Part shown: one piece after another, positions 1-7,206 of the stretch
Numbering within the stretch: position 1 is the first letter of the stretch
How the letters are laid out: every line of letters begins with the position of its first letter
NCBI RefSeq assembly: GCF_946481145.1
Contig: NZ_CAMLMJ010000034.1
Location: 1 to 28,218, forward strand
DNA from: an uncultured Sediminibacterium sp.
GTDB lineage: Bacteria; Bacteroidota; Bacteroidia; Chitinophagales; Chitinophagaceae
Length of the DNA stretch: 28,218 bases
Direction: 5' to 3'
The notes under the pieces: model-generated
What the model was told of the DNA's origin: nothing
Database searches by the model: none
The model's input: the letters and a program-made list of their open reading frames with translations, nothing else
Made by a program: the position numbers and the translations under genes

Positions 1-168
1 TCCGGGGTAGGGAGACGTGAGAATGATTTCTTGTGCTAACATGTGCAACCCCTCCAGGGTAAGGAGAAATAAAATGACATCTTGTGCTAACATGTGTAAC
101 CCCTCCGGGGTAGGGAGACGTGAGAATGATTTCTTGTGCTAACATGTGCAACCCCTCCGGGGTAAAGG
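1..168. repeat. 52-bp direct tandem repeat array, open at the left edge
   Basis: Three full units start at 1, 53 and 104 (periods 52, 51 and 52) and a fourth is cut short after 156-163. Each unit begins TCCGGGGTAGGGAGACGTGA, or a variant in unit 2, and ends with TGTGCTAACATGTGYAACCCC. The junction CCCCTCCGGGG is a small inverted repeat that recurs every unit. Units 1 and 3 are identical over their visible length and unit 2 is diverged in the middle. There are no unique spacers and no reading frame of note. The array probably continues to the left. Function unknown. Confidence 0.9.
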
Positions 169-325
169 AATTCCTCCTATTTATGTCATGAACACAAGGT
201 GTTTGTAATTTCAAAAATGCGCTGAATAGTAGTCTAATTCATAAGTTTTTGGCAATTTTTTACTATATACAAATTTCCCCGTTCATCAATGGCTCCACTC
301 TTTACAATCCCTTTCTAAAATTTAC

Positions 326-356
326 TTTGCAGATAGCCATACCGCTATTATATTTG
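326..356 (+). promoter_or_regulatory. Bacteroidota-type promoter of tRNA-Leu
   Basis: TTTG at 326-329 and TATATTTG at 349-356 are separated by 19 nt. This fits the -33/-7 pattern (TTTG, TAnnTTTG) known for the primary sigma factor of Bacteroidota. Transcription would start near 362, about 40 nt before the tRNA. Confidence 0.7.
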
Positions 357-403
357 CAGCCCTGAATCAGATTTATCCGCCTTTGGCGGACATCCTTTCC
401 ACT

Positions 404-487
404 GCCCAGGTGGCGAAATTGGTAGACGCACTGTGTTCAGGTCGCAGCGCCTTCACGGGTGTGCTGGTTCGAATCCAGTCCTGGGCA
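404..487 (+). tRNA. tRNA-Leu (anticodon CAG)
   Basis: This is a complete class II tRNA of 84 nt. The acceptor stem GCCCAGG (404-410) pairs with CCTGGGC (480-486), followed by discriminator A487. The anticodon stem CTGTG/CGCAG encloses the loop TTCAGGT with anticodon CAG at 438-440. A long variable arm follows, and the T arm is GCTGG, TTCGAAT, CCAGT. The variable arm and anticodon make it leucine. CCA is not encoded: CTT follows the discriminator base. A run of seven T begins at 488 and may end the transcript. Confidence 0.97.
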
Positions 488-494
488 CTTTTTT

Positions 495-592
495 TAGCTT
501 TTTGGTGTTAGGTATTAGGTGCTAGGTATTAGGTCAAAACACAAAAAGCTAATTGCTAAAAGCTAAAGGCTAATAGCCCCTAACGCCTCTTA
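495..592. repeat. Low-complexity word-repeat cluster (TAGGTATTAGG / GCTAAAGGCTAATAGCC type)
   Basis: The stretch is built from variants of TTAGGTATTAGG followed by variants of GCTAAAAGCTAAAGGC. The same two word types occur together at 18905-19018 and, in part, at 6972-7127. It reaches into the last codons and the stop (TAG on the minus strand) of the gene that ends at 580. No coding capacity. Confidence 0.75.
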
Positions 593-2130
593 CTCCCCAG
601 GTATTTATCATGAATAATCGTACTCATCGATTTTCCGTAGACTTTACTTTCTACCCATGAAATCACATCGAGGTAAGCGAAGGCCCTGGTTTCGAAGCGA
701 CTCTTTTCGTAGTGTTTTATCTTTTTCAGAAAATCTTTCAAGGCTGTTTTCACTTCTTTAGCTGGCATCTGGAAGGAGTTACGCAGGAATCGGAACATTT
801 CTTCTTCTACCACCGTCAGGTTCTCCATTTTGGCCATAAAGCGATAGACAGATTTTATCAGAGAAGTTTCAATCAGTTCAGCATTTCCTAATTCATAGTG
901 TGCAATAAGGTGCAGCAGACGGGCATAACATTGTAAATCGTTGCGGAGGTCTACATGGTCGTTGATGATACGTCGCAAATAATCGATACAGGTATCATAA
1001 TCGCCACTACCAAAATACAGTGTAGCAATTTTATAGTTAAACACCAATATCCGATGTTGATCTATAAACAGCATATTCTCCGCAATCTGCGCTTCAATCT
1101 GAGGAACCAGTTTTAGTCCTTCAGCAAAACTTCCCTGCATCAGGTGCTGATTAAGTTTTGCACTGGTGATATAGATAAAACTATGTACCCGGAAAATATC
1201 GTGCTGGTTGGGTAAATCGGTATCGGCGAATGACTCAAATTTTTCCAGTGTTTCTCTGAACTTTTTATAATTGCGAAGATCAAAATGTGCATTCAGCAAA
1301 TTGTGTAGTCCTTTGATGTAATGCCCTGTCTCAACTTCAATCATAGCCGGTTCTTTTTCGAAAAGATTTAACCATTGTTCGCTGTAGCGATAATACATCA
1401 GGAAATCCTGGCGAATAAATGCATACCAGCAATAGCTTTGGTAGAGGTACAGTTTTTCATAGAAGCCATCCATCTGCCATACATCTGGTGGCAACTGTGA
1501 TTTAAAAAACTCTTTGATACCTTTTTCTTCTGCTTCATTTCTTGCATGTCCATTTTTCACATACCAACTATACAATTGCAAAGCCAGGTTTGATAACTGG
1601 GTAATTACCCGTCGTTTTTCATTTACCTGGTTCGCTTCAAGGGTCAGTTGTTCTGCCCTATCCTGCATACTGCGGGTAATATGCAGGGTTTCTATTTTCT
1701 TTTCGAGGGAAATGATCTGTATCAAAAAGCTATCCTGATGATACTGATGGGCCATATCTTTTGCCCGGTCGAGTATCTTAAGGCTCTGGTGGTATAAACC
1801 CTTATTGTACAGAATACGGGCATAATCGAGCTGTTCATGCAACTGCATATCAATACTCTCGGCACTTTTCAGCAAGCGGAGGCTCGAAAGCAGTTGTTTG
1901 TATAAATGGGTCTTCAGATTCGCCAACTGTGGCTTTTCAATGCCTGCCAGTTTTTTGAGGAGTATTTTTTCATCAAACTCAACCATTTTCTCCAATGCAT
2001 CAAAAAGCTGGATGATTTTAAGGTCGTCTTTGGCCGAATTTCGTTTGATATATAGTTTGAAATGTCGTTTTTCCGATTTCTGGAGCGACTTTATAAGCTG
2101 AAACAAAGGATCCTGCGAACGGTTGGGCAT
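580..2130 (-). CDS. Conserved-looking alpha-helical (TPR-like) protein of unknown function
   Basis: About 516 residues, rich in Leu, Tyr, Glu and Lys, with helical hairpin spacing that resembles degenerate tetratricopeptide repeats (for example around YARILYNKGLYHQSLKILDR and LYFGSGDYDTCIDYLRRI). There is no signal peptide, membrane segment or catalytic motif I can recognise, so it is probably a cytoplasmic scaffold or interaction protein. The start is uncertain. The frame is open to a TTG at 2178, and ATG codons lie at 2169, 2133 and 2130. I chose 2130 because MPNRSQDPLFQLIKSL reads like a natural N-terminus. The C-terminal codons (SKRR and stop) are made of the intergenic word repeat. It stands alone: a hairpin terminator lies upstream at 2198-2226. 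Confidence 0.8.
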   Translation of the reverse strand: MPNRSQDPLFQLIKSLQKSEKRHFKLYIKRNSAKDDLKIIQLFDALEKMVEFDEKILLKKLAGIEKPQLANLKTHLYKQLLSSLRLLKSAESIDMQLHEQLDYARILYNKGLYHQSLKILDRAKDMAHQYHQDSFLIQIISLEKKIETLHITRSMQDRAEQLTLEANQVNEKRRVITQLSNLALQLYSWYVKNGHARNEAEEKGIKEFFKSQLPPDVWQMDGFYEKLYLYQSYCWYAFIRQDFLMYYRYSEQWLNLFEKEPAMIEVETGHYIKGLHNLLNAHFDLRNYKKFRETLEKFESFADTDLPNQHDIFRVHSFIYITSAKLNQHLMQGSFAEGLKLVPQIEAQIAENMLFIDQHRILVFNYKIATLYFGSGDYDTCIDYLRRIINDHVDLRNDLQCYARLLHLIAHYELGNAELIETSLIKSVYRFMAKMENLTVVEEEMFRFLRNSFQMPAKEVKTALKDFLKKIKHYEKSRFETRAFAYLDVISWVESKVYGKSMSTIIHDKYLGSKRR

Positions 2131-2197
2131 CATATCAATTTTAACCGGAAACCCAATAAAATCGAGCATTCCAGACAAGAAAAACCATTTTTAACGT

Positions 2198-2226
2198 AAA
2201 AAAACAAGGTTAAACTTGTCTTTTTT
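2198..2226. terminator. Bidirectional intrinsic terminator-like hairpin
   Basis: ACAAG (2204-2208), a 6-nt loop and CTTGT (2215-2219) form a short hairpin. It is flanked by an A run (2198-2204) and a T run (2221-2226), so either strand would carry a stem followed by U's. The stem is only 5 bp, so strength is doubtful. On the minus strand it would end transcripts entering from the cmk side before the TPR-like gene. Confidence 0.5.
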
Positions 2227-2420
2227 ACATTTATTCTTCATGTTACTTTTACATCAGATAAGCAATCGTATTTCATACGGCAAGGCAATCGAAGAGAAAA
2301 GACAAACAATCGCAATCAACGCATTAAGCGTTCAAAATACCGGGAATAAAATCCCAAAGAGTTTTCGTATGGCAAGCAATCGTAGAGGTCGTTCCGTTTC
2401 CACGGAGGGACCCTTTTTTT
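2227..2420. other. Gene-free stretch with repeated CAATCG motifs and small hairpins
   Basis: I see no credible gene here. CAATCG occurs at 2263, 2286, 2307 and 2377, three times within the longer form GCAATCG. The segments around 2263-2291 and 2361-2384 share most of a 20-nt stretch. Read on the minus strand there are several local hairpins: GGTC...GACC closing TCCGT/ACGGA (2387-2412), a GGGA/TCCC pair near 2341-2354, and AACGC/GCGTT (2318-2332). The minus-strand transcript would run into the hairpin at 2198-2226. A structured RNA or a protein-binding iteron cluster are both possible; neither is shown. Confidence 0.3.
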
Positions 2421-2452
2421 TTGCAATATAGGGAATTTTGGGGAAATGGAGC

Positions 2453-2581
2453 GAGGAGCGAGGTCTGAAGTCCGAAGTCCGAAGTCCGAGGACCGTGGAC
2501 CATAGACCATAGACCTTATACTATAGACAATATTCAACAGACGATAGACCATGGACTATGGACCATGGACTATGGACCTAT
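2453..2581. repeat. Word-repeat cluster (GAAGTCC / ATAGACC / GGACCATGGACTATGG type)
   Basis: Tandem units of AAGTCCG change into ATAGACC and then GGACCATGGACTATGG. Both orientations of the GGACCATAG word are present, so imperfect hairpins form readily. The repeat runs into cmk: the last codons of cmk (Ile-Gly-Pro-stop) read GGTCCATAG, which is a repeat unit. Confidence 0.75.
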
Positions 2582-3250
2582 TTTTTCCCTGGCCCATTTC
2601 AGGGCGATTTCAAGTTGTTCTTCCCGGGTAAGCTCACTATTATCTAATACCACGGCATCTTCGGCCTGTCTGAGTGGACTAAACTCCCGGTTGCTATCCA
2701 CATAATCCCTCATTTCCAGGTTTCGCTTCACTTCCTCAATGGTTATCGCCGGATTTTTCTCGTAGAGCTCCTTGAACCTCCTTTCTACCCTAACAGCCGG
2801 GTCGGCGGTAACGAATATTTTCAGTTCAGCATTGGGGAATACGGTGGTGCCGATATCACGTCCATCCATCACGATCCCCTTTTTGGTACCCATCAGTTGC
2901 TGCTGTGCAACACCGAATTCCCGTACTTCTTTCAAAGCGGCCACTTCACTTACCCTTTCACTCACTACCATCTCACGAATAAGCAACTCTACATCTTCAT
3001 CATTCAAATACATATCACTCTGTCCGGTACGCGGATTATATTCAAATGAGAGGTTTATTTCAGACAATGCCTGCTTCACCTGTTCAGTATTATTGCAATC
3101 AATATGCTGCCTGATAAAATACAAAGTGATGGCCCTATACATGGCACCACTGTCGATAAACACATAATTCAGTTCTTTGGCAAGCTGCCTCGCCAATGTG
3201 CTTTTACCGCAGGAAGAAAAGCCATCTAATGTGATAATAATTTTTTTCAT
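2570..3250 (-). CDS. cmk: Cytidylate kinase
   Basis: 226 residues, the usual size for bacterial (d)CMP kinase, which phosphorylates CMP and dCMP to the diphosphates in the cytoplasm. The P-loop GFSSCGKSTLA sits near residues 10-20. It is followed by DSGAMYRA (substrate site), MDGRDIGTTVFPNAELKIFVTA (NMP-binding and catalytic core), a lid with RRFKE, and RDYVDSNREFSPL. The frame is open to a TTG at 3271. ATG at 3250 (MKKIIITLDG) is chosen because it begins the beta strand before the P-loop and because a near-consensus -7 box overlaps the extension. The final residues Ile-Gly-Pro and the stop come from the adjacent repeat, so the native C-terminus has probably been trimmed or extended. A MITE-like element lies upstream. 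Confidence 0.95.
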   Translation of the reverse strand: MKKIIITLDGFSSCGKSTLARQLAKELNYVFIDSGAMYRAITLYFIRQHIDCNNTEQVKQALSEINLSFEYNPRTGQSDMYLNDEDVELLIREMVVSERVSEVAALKEVREFGVAQQQLMGTKKGIVMDGRDIGTTVFPNAELKIFVTADPAVRVERRFKELYEKNPAITIEEVKRNLEMRDYVDSNREFSPLRQAEDAVVLDNSELTREEQLEIALKWAREKIGP

Positions 3251-3260
3251 ACCGTAGCGG

Positions 3261-3268
3261 CAAAGTTG
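3261..3268 (-). promoter_or_regulatory. Probable -7 box of cmk
   Basis: The minus strand reads CAACTTTG, one base off TAnnTTTG, 10 nt before the chosen ATG. The leader would be only a few nucleotides. No clear -33 box is seen. Confidence 0.4.
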
Positions 3269-3302
3269 CAATAAATTGGCGGAGTTTCAAATAGAAAAGC
3301 AG

Positions 3303-3625
3303 TTGCAAGCCACAGGCTGCAAGCTGCAAGCTACAAGCCTTGATGGGTGCTTATTTTAAGCTTTCTGCTATATTGGAATTAAAAAAAGGGGGAAACCTAA
3401 AGTTAGTTGCTTATAGGAATATTTGGTTGCGGTAAATGCACTACCTGCTATTAATAGAACACAGATCTTCATGATTTTCAAGATCTATCATGATAAATCC
3501 TGAAAATCATGAAGATCTGTGTTCCATCATATGCGTGCCTACACATTTATACCATTTATAGCAGAAAGTCTATAATAAGCACCATCTCGCCCAAGACAAG
3601 ACTAGCAGCTAGAAGCTAAATTTAA
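3303..3625. mobile_element. MITE-like element, copy 1, with inverted ends and a central 24-bp perfect hairpin
   Basis: The outer parts consist of GCTGCAAGCT-type words. An imperfect inverted repeat follows: 3342-3372 (GATGGGTGCTTATTTTAAGC onward) pairs with 3557-3586, sharing GTGCTTATT and CTTTCTGCTATA. In the centre, 3457-3480 and 3501-3524 are perfect 24-bp inverted arms around a 20-nt loop. The core GGTAAATGCACTACCTGCTA is shared with copies at 12703-12760 and 16405-16515. No transposase gene is present, so it would be non-autonomous. It fills almost the whole gap between cmk and the fasciclin gene. Confidence 0.7.
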
Positions 3626-3643
3626 GTCCGGATAGAATCCATA

Positions 3644-4225
3644 TTATTGCGCCATCAATACCTTATCAATCACATGAATTATCCCATTCGACTGCTCAAT
3701 ATCTGCAGATTGAATGGTTGCTTTTAAATTTTTACCATCTGATATAATCAACTTTTTACCTTTTTTGGTAACGGTAAGCGGTATTCCTGCAAGTGTTGTA
3801 AGCGTGGCGGTTCCGTCGGCATCTTTTACCATCGCTGAAAGACTTGCCGCATCCAAACGGCCCGCAACGATGTGGAAATTCAGTAAGTCTGTAAGCTTCT
3901 TTTTATTCTCCGTTTCTGTGAGCGAGCTAATACTAGCTGAGGGAATTTTTGCAAAAGCATCTGAAGATGGCATAAAAACGGTGTAAGGCCCTGGTCCGGA
4001 TAACTTTTCCGTTAGTCCACCAGACTGTAACAACATTAAAAAATTGGTATTGCTTCCTGATGACGCAATATTTTCAACGATATTTTTCGAGGGCGACATA
4101 CCCGCAGATCCTCCGTCTTTTGGATTAGCGGTTCTCACTTCCCTCCCACCAACAAGTCCAACTAATTGGGCATCTGCATTTATGAAATAACAGGCGACGA
4201 TTAATAGCAGGAATAGCTTTCTCAT
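3644..4225 (-). CDS. Secreted fasciclin (FAS1) domain protein
   Basis: 193 residues. A signal peptide (MRKLFLLLIVACYFINADAQ) covers residues 1-20. A single FAS1 domain runs from about residue 48 to the end. It shows the first conserved box, GPGPYTVFMPSSDAFAKIP, the middle region LLNFHIVAGRLDAASL, and the second box NGIIHVIDKVLM at the very C-terminus. FAS1 domains mediate adhesion in many extracellular proteins, and small single-domain versions are common in Bacteroidota; the ligand here is unknown. It is probably periplasmic or surface exposed. It appears to be monocistronic: upstream is a gap with a solitary repeat end, downstream the MITE-like element. Confidence 0.92.
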   Translation of the reverse strand: MRKLFLLLIVACYFINADAQLVGLVGGREVRTANPKDGGSAGMSPSKNIVENIASSGSNTNFLMLLQSGGLTEKLSGPGPYTVFMPSSDAFAKIPSASISSLTETENKKKLTDLLNFHIVAGRLDAASLSAMVKDADGTATLTTLAGIPLTVTKKGKKLIISDGKNLKATIQSADIEQSNGIIHVIDKVLMAQ

Positions 4226-4263
4226 GATACTGGCTTTTTACTAAAATAGTTTTTTCCCAGTAT

Positions 4264-4280
4264 AAGAGCCTGTTTAAAAC
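4264..4280. repeat. Solitary end of the 8991-9157 repeat family
   Basis: AAGAGCCTGTTTAAAA matches the terminal sequence of the inverted-repeat element at 8991-9157. No second end is visible nearby. It lies just beyond the stop codon of the PaiB-like gene, the same placement as the complete copy relative to its neighbours. Confidence 0.5.
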
Positions 4281-4290
4281 CTAAAATACC

Positions 4291-4917
4291 TTAAAATAGG
4301 GATGGCTGTATTTTCTTCATTTCTTCCGCAACTTTTTGTGCGTCGCAGTCGCCAGTTTGCAGCTTTTGAATGATTTGTCCGAAACTGTTTTCATCCCTGT
4401 TCTGACTCAGCTTAAAAATGGCATCGGCTTTTTCAATTTTAATCTCAAAAGCAACAATAGCTTTCATGAGTCTTTGTAGATATTCCCCTGGTAATTCCTT
4501 GTAGAGTGATGGCGAATTGGGATTGTTTTCAAAATGAGCAGTGAGTTCATCCAGCATTGCCGGCAAGGCTTCATCCGGCAGATAGTGCATAACACCTCTG
4601 GCATGAACGGTCATATAGTTCCAGGTAGAAGCCTGCTGCTTATTTTCATACCAACTGGCACTTACATAAGTATGAGGTCCATTAAACAAAACCAATGCCT
4701 GACTATTTTCCAGAAAAGCTTTGTGATGGTCTGTTTGTTTCATTATATGACCAGTCAAAAATAGTTGCCCATCTCTTTCCTTTACCAATATGGGTATTTG
4801 CGTTGCAACAGGTTGTTGCTCTGAAGAAACACCCATTAATGTTGCAAATGGATATTCCCGCATAAATGCTACAATACGTGCCTGGTCTTTTTCCTGGTAG
4901 GTAGGAAGATGGTACAT
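4291..4917 (-). CDS. PaiB-like FMN-binding negative transcriptional regulator family protein
   Basis: 208 residues, the normal length for this family, with the split-barrel flavin-binding fold. The N-terminus MYHLPTYQEKD and the segment REYPFATLMG are typical, followed by PVATQIPILV, LTGHIMKQTDHHKAF, LVLFNGPHTYVSASWY, STWNYMTVHARGV and GEYLQRLMKAIVAFEI. The family is named after Bacillus PaiB, but many members may be flavin or heme-binding enzymes rather than regulators, so the role is open. It has its own promoter (4939-4967). The downstream end is followed by a repeat end at 4264-4280. Confidence 0.9.
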   Translation of the reverse strand: MYHLPTYQEKDQARIVAFMREYPFATLMGVSSEQQPVATQIPILVKERDGQLFLTGHIMKQTDHHKAFLENSQALVLFNGPHTYVSASWYENKQQASTWNYMTVHARGVMHYLPDEALPAMLDELTAHFENNPNSPSLYKELPGEYLQRLMKAIVAFEIKIEKADAIFKLSQNRDENSFGQIIQKLQTGDCDAQKVAEEMKKIQPSLF

Positions 4918-4938
4918 CTGCTTGAATTTTTAAGACGC

Positions 4939-4967
4939 CAAAGCTATTAAAGTAAGGCATTATCAAA
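4939..4967 (-). promoter_or_regulatory. Bacteroidota-type promoter of the PaiB-like gene
   Basis: On the minus strand TTTG (4964-4967) and TAGCTTTG (4939-4946) are separated by 17 nt. Transcription would start near 4933, about 15 nt before the ATG at 4917. Confidence 0.65.
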
Positions 4968-5000
4968 GCACCGTTTATACCAAATTCATGTATCCGTTTA

Positions 5001-6092
5001 TTACATTACCTGAACCGGCTTTGTTTGCGGTATGCTGGCATTGCGGATGGCAATATTTCTCACCGCATTGGCCGCAAAACTACGCAATGCTGCCTTGCTC
5101 AGTTCATCTGAACCAGCCATGGCTGGAATGCCTGCATCGCCCCCTTCACGGATATTTTGCACCAAAGGAATTTGTCCAAGGAAAGGAAGATCATATTCTT
5201 CAGCGAGGTTTTTACCACCATCTTTTCCAAAGAGGTAGTATTTATTATCCGGCAGTTCGGCCGGAGTGAAATAGGCCATATTTTCAACAAGACCAATAAT
5301 AGGTACATTGATCTGTGCCTGTCCAAACATAGCGATACCTTTTTTGGCATCAGCCAATGCTACATTTTGCGGAGTAGTAACTATTACCACACCTGTAACG
5401 GGTACAGTTTGCATGAGGGTAAGATGAATATCACCGGTACCGGGTGGCATATCAATTACGAGATAATCGAGTTCGCCCCAATCTACATCAGTAACAAATT
5501 GTCTGATGGCACTGCTGGCCATTGGACCGCGCCATACCACTGCATTTTTTTCATCAACCAGCAATCCGATACTCATTAATTTAATGCCATACTTTTCAAG
5601 TGGTACAATCATGCCCTTTCCATTCACCTCTTTCATCATAGGTCTTTCTCCCCTAACACCAAACATAATGGGTACACTTGGACCATAGATATCTGCGTCC
5701 ATCAATCCAACAGTTGCGCCACCTTCTGCCAATGCAAGTGCGAGGTTGGCGGAAACTGTGCTTTTTCCAACACCACCTTTACCACTTACTACTGCAATGA
5801 TATTCTTAACACCAGATAAAACCTGCTGGTTATCTTTTCGGGTAGTTGATGTATTTGAAGTGAAATTCACTGTAACATTTGCCTCTTTATTCACCAATAA
5901 TTTAACGGCATTTTCACTGGCCGTGCGCATCATATCTTTCATGGGGCAGGCAGGTGTTGTGAGTACAATGGTGAAACTTACATTATTATCATTTATCTGA
6001 ATATCTTTCACCATATTCAGTGTTACTAAATCCTTTCCTAAATCTGGCTCTTGTACATTACTCAGGGCATTCAGAATTGCAGCTTCGGTCAT
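5001..6092 (-). CDS. mrp: Mrp/NBP35-type P-loop ATPase, iron-sulfur cluster carrier
   Basis: 363 residues. The N-terminal DUF59/MIP18 domain (about 1-85) has the conserved cysteine in TTPACPMKDMM. The ATPase domain carries the deviant Walker A motif VSGKGGVGKST near residues 102-112, then LMDADIYGPSVP and DMPPGTGDIHLTL. Such proteins bind and pass on [4Fe-4S] clusters in the cytoplasm. The CxxC usual in E. coli Mrp after VENM is absent; the segment reads MAYFTPAELPDNKYYLFG instead. The frame is open upstream to 6248, but a -7 box lies inside that extension, and ATG at 6092 (MTEAAILNALSNVQEPDLGKD) is a typical Mrp N-terminus. Confidence 0.95.
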   Translation of the reverse strand: MTEAAILNALSNVQEPDLGKDLVTLNMVKDIQINDNNVSFTIVLTTPACPMKDMMRTASENAVKLLVNKEANVTVNFTSNTSTTRKDNQQVLSGVKNIIAVVSGKGGVGKSTVSANLALALAEGGATVGLMDADIYGPSVPIMFGVRGERPMMKEVNGKGMIVPLEKYGIKLMSIGLLVDEKNAVVWRGPMASSAIRQFVTDVDWGELDYLVIDMPPGTGDIHLTLMQTVPVTGVVIVTTPQNVALADAKKGIAMFGQAQINVPIIGLVENMAYFTPAELPDNKYYLFGKDGGKNLAEEYDLPFLGQIPLVQNIREGGDAGIPAMAGSDELSKAALRSFAANAVRNIAIRNASIPQTKPVQVM

Positions 6093-6127
6093 CACGCAAG
6101 TTTTTGTTAAAAAAATCAATGAGGATG

Positions 6128-6135
6128 CAAAGTTA
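6128..6135 (-). promoter_or_regulatory. -7 box of mrp
   Basis: The minus strand reads TAACTTTG, a perfect TAnnTTTG, followed by GC. The start would fall near 6121, about 30 nt before the ATG at 6092. No TTTG is seen at -33. Confidence 0.55.
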
Positions 6136-6222
6136 ACCGCTCGCTGCCTTACTTTGTCAGAATTCATGTTGTTTTCAGCAATATGAAAAGCCAGTTGTTG
6201 TCGATTTTGGGAAAACCCTTTG

Positions 6223-6230
6223 TATTTTTG
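6223..6230 (+). promoter_or_regulatory. -7 box of the CarboxypepD_reg-like gene
   Basis: TATTTTTG is a perfect TAnnTTTG, with TTG at 6198-6200 about 22 nt upstream. It would give a leader of about 85 nt to the ATG at 6321. It is divergent from the mrp promoter 90 bp away. Confidence 0.5.
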
Positions 6231-6320
6231 TAAAGAAGAAACGCTCATGCAAGATTATCCTCATAAGGATCAGCATCAATTCAGCGTTATATCTGACCAA
6301 AAAACAATAAAAATGAACGG

Positions 6321-6974
6321 ATGAAAGTATTGCTACGCATTTCTTTTTGTTGTATTGTCGGATTAATAGCCAGTTATAAAGCCACTGCGCAGCAAACTCC
6401 GAATGCATATAGGGATTCTGTAATACAATTATATGGTGTGGTGATGACTGCTGATAGTCTTCGCGCCATTCCATCTGCCAGCATTATTGTAGAAGGAAAA
6501 GGAAGGGGTACCATTACCAATCCGGATGGTGTTTTCTCCATTGCAGTGCTCAAAGGCGATAGAATTACTTTTTCCTGTATCGGCTTTAAAAACAGGAGCA
6601 TAGAAATACCGCTTAATTTAACTGATAATCAATACAGTGTTATCCAGTTACTGGTTAGTGATACGGCCTATCTCCCCGCAACTATCTTAAAACCAAGACC
6701 CACAAGGGAACAATTTGAGCGTGATTTTGTGAATAATAAAATACCGGACGACTCTTACGAAATAGCCCGTAAAAATACCGACGAAGCCCAACGCAGAATA
6801 TTGATCAATAGTTTACCTGCTGATGGAAGAGAAGCCATCAACTACCAATTACGCCAACAGGCCAATAAATACTATTATTCTGGCCAGCTACCTCCCATGA
6901 ATATCCTGAACCCCGCTGCCTGGGCTGATTTCATTAAAGCCTGGAAAAGAGGTGATTTTAAGCGGAAGAATTAG
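6321..6974 (+). CDS. Secreted protein with a CarboxypepD_reg-like domain
   Basis: 217 residues. The signal peptide is about residues 1-23 (ISFCCIVGLIASYKATAQ). It is followed by a beta-sandwich of the CarboxypepD_reg-like type: GVVMTADSLRAIPSASIIVE, then GKGRGTITNPDGVFSIAVLK and DRITFSCIGFKNRSIEIP. This domain normally begins SusC/TonB-dependent receptors, but here no barrel follows. The C-terminal 110 residues are polar, with no recognisable domain. It is probably periplasmic or outer-membrane associated, of unknown role. It has its own promoter, and a word-repeat palindrome begins at its stop codon. Confidence 0.88.
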   Translation: MKVLLRISFCCIVGLIASYKATAQQTPNAYRDSVIQLYGVVMTADSLRAIPSASIIVEGKGRGTITNPDGVFSIAVLKGDRITFSCIGFKNRSIEIPLNLTDNQYSVIQLLVSDTAYLPATILKPRPTREQFERDFVNNKIPDDSYEIARKNTDEAQRRILINSLPADGREAINYQLRQQANKYYYSGQLPPMNILNPAAWADFIKAWKRGDFKRKN

Positions 6975-7127
6975 CGGTTGTTAGCTATTAGCCATTAGGC
7001 ATTAGGCATTAGGTTTTAGGTGTTAGGTCTTAGGTGTCGGGAGCGTGTTAGTCTTTAAACATCCTACCTAGTACCCAGCACCCAGCACCCCTAATACTAA
7101 CACCTAACGCCTAACACCTAACCCCTA
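6972..7127. repeat. Word-repeat palindrome (TTAGG words, then CCTAA words)
   Basis: The left half (6972-7041) is a string of TTAGCCATTAGGCATTAGG and TTAGGTGTTAGG words. The right half (7064-7127) is the complement: CCCAGCACCC, CTAACACCTAACGCC and so on. The two would pair into a long imperfect hairpin. It starts at the TAG of the 6321-6974 gene and ends about 50 bp before the -7 box of the next gene. Confidence 0.8.
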
Positions 7128-7179
7128 TCTTCCAATTACTAACTTTTTTTAATTTTTCCGGAATAAGTCCCGCCGGGTT

Positions 7180-7187
7180 TACCTTTG
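7180..7187 (+). promoter_or_regulatory. -7 box of the 3-hydroxybutyryl-CoA dehydrogenase gene
   Basis: TACCTTTG followed by CG is a perfect TAnnTTTG, 20 nt before the ATG at 7207. The region at -33 is T-rich (7144-7157) but lacks TTTG. Confidence 0.55.
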
Positions 7188-7206
7188 CGTTTCTAAACGA
7201 TTGATT

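Noticed and set aside
1..168. CRISPR array
   Set aside because: The repeats are directly adjacent with a period of 51-52 bp and no unique spacers; no cas genes are in the window.
2387..2421. Plus-strand terminator (hairpin then nine T)
   Set aside because: There is no plus-strand gene upstream that would need it, and the stem has an internal mismatch; kept only as part of the unexplained gap.
2316..2552. Minus-strand frame of 78 codons between cmk and the TPR-like gene
   Set aside because: Half of it is translated word repeat; no homologous motif, no start signal.
6093..6248. N-terminal extension of Mrp
   Set aside because: A perfect -7 box lies in this stretch and Mrp homologues begin at the MTEAAIL-like methionine.
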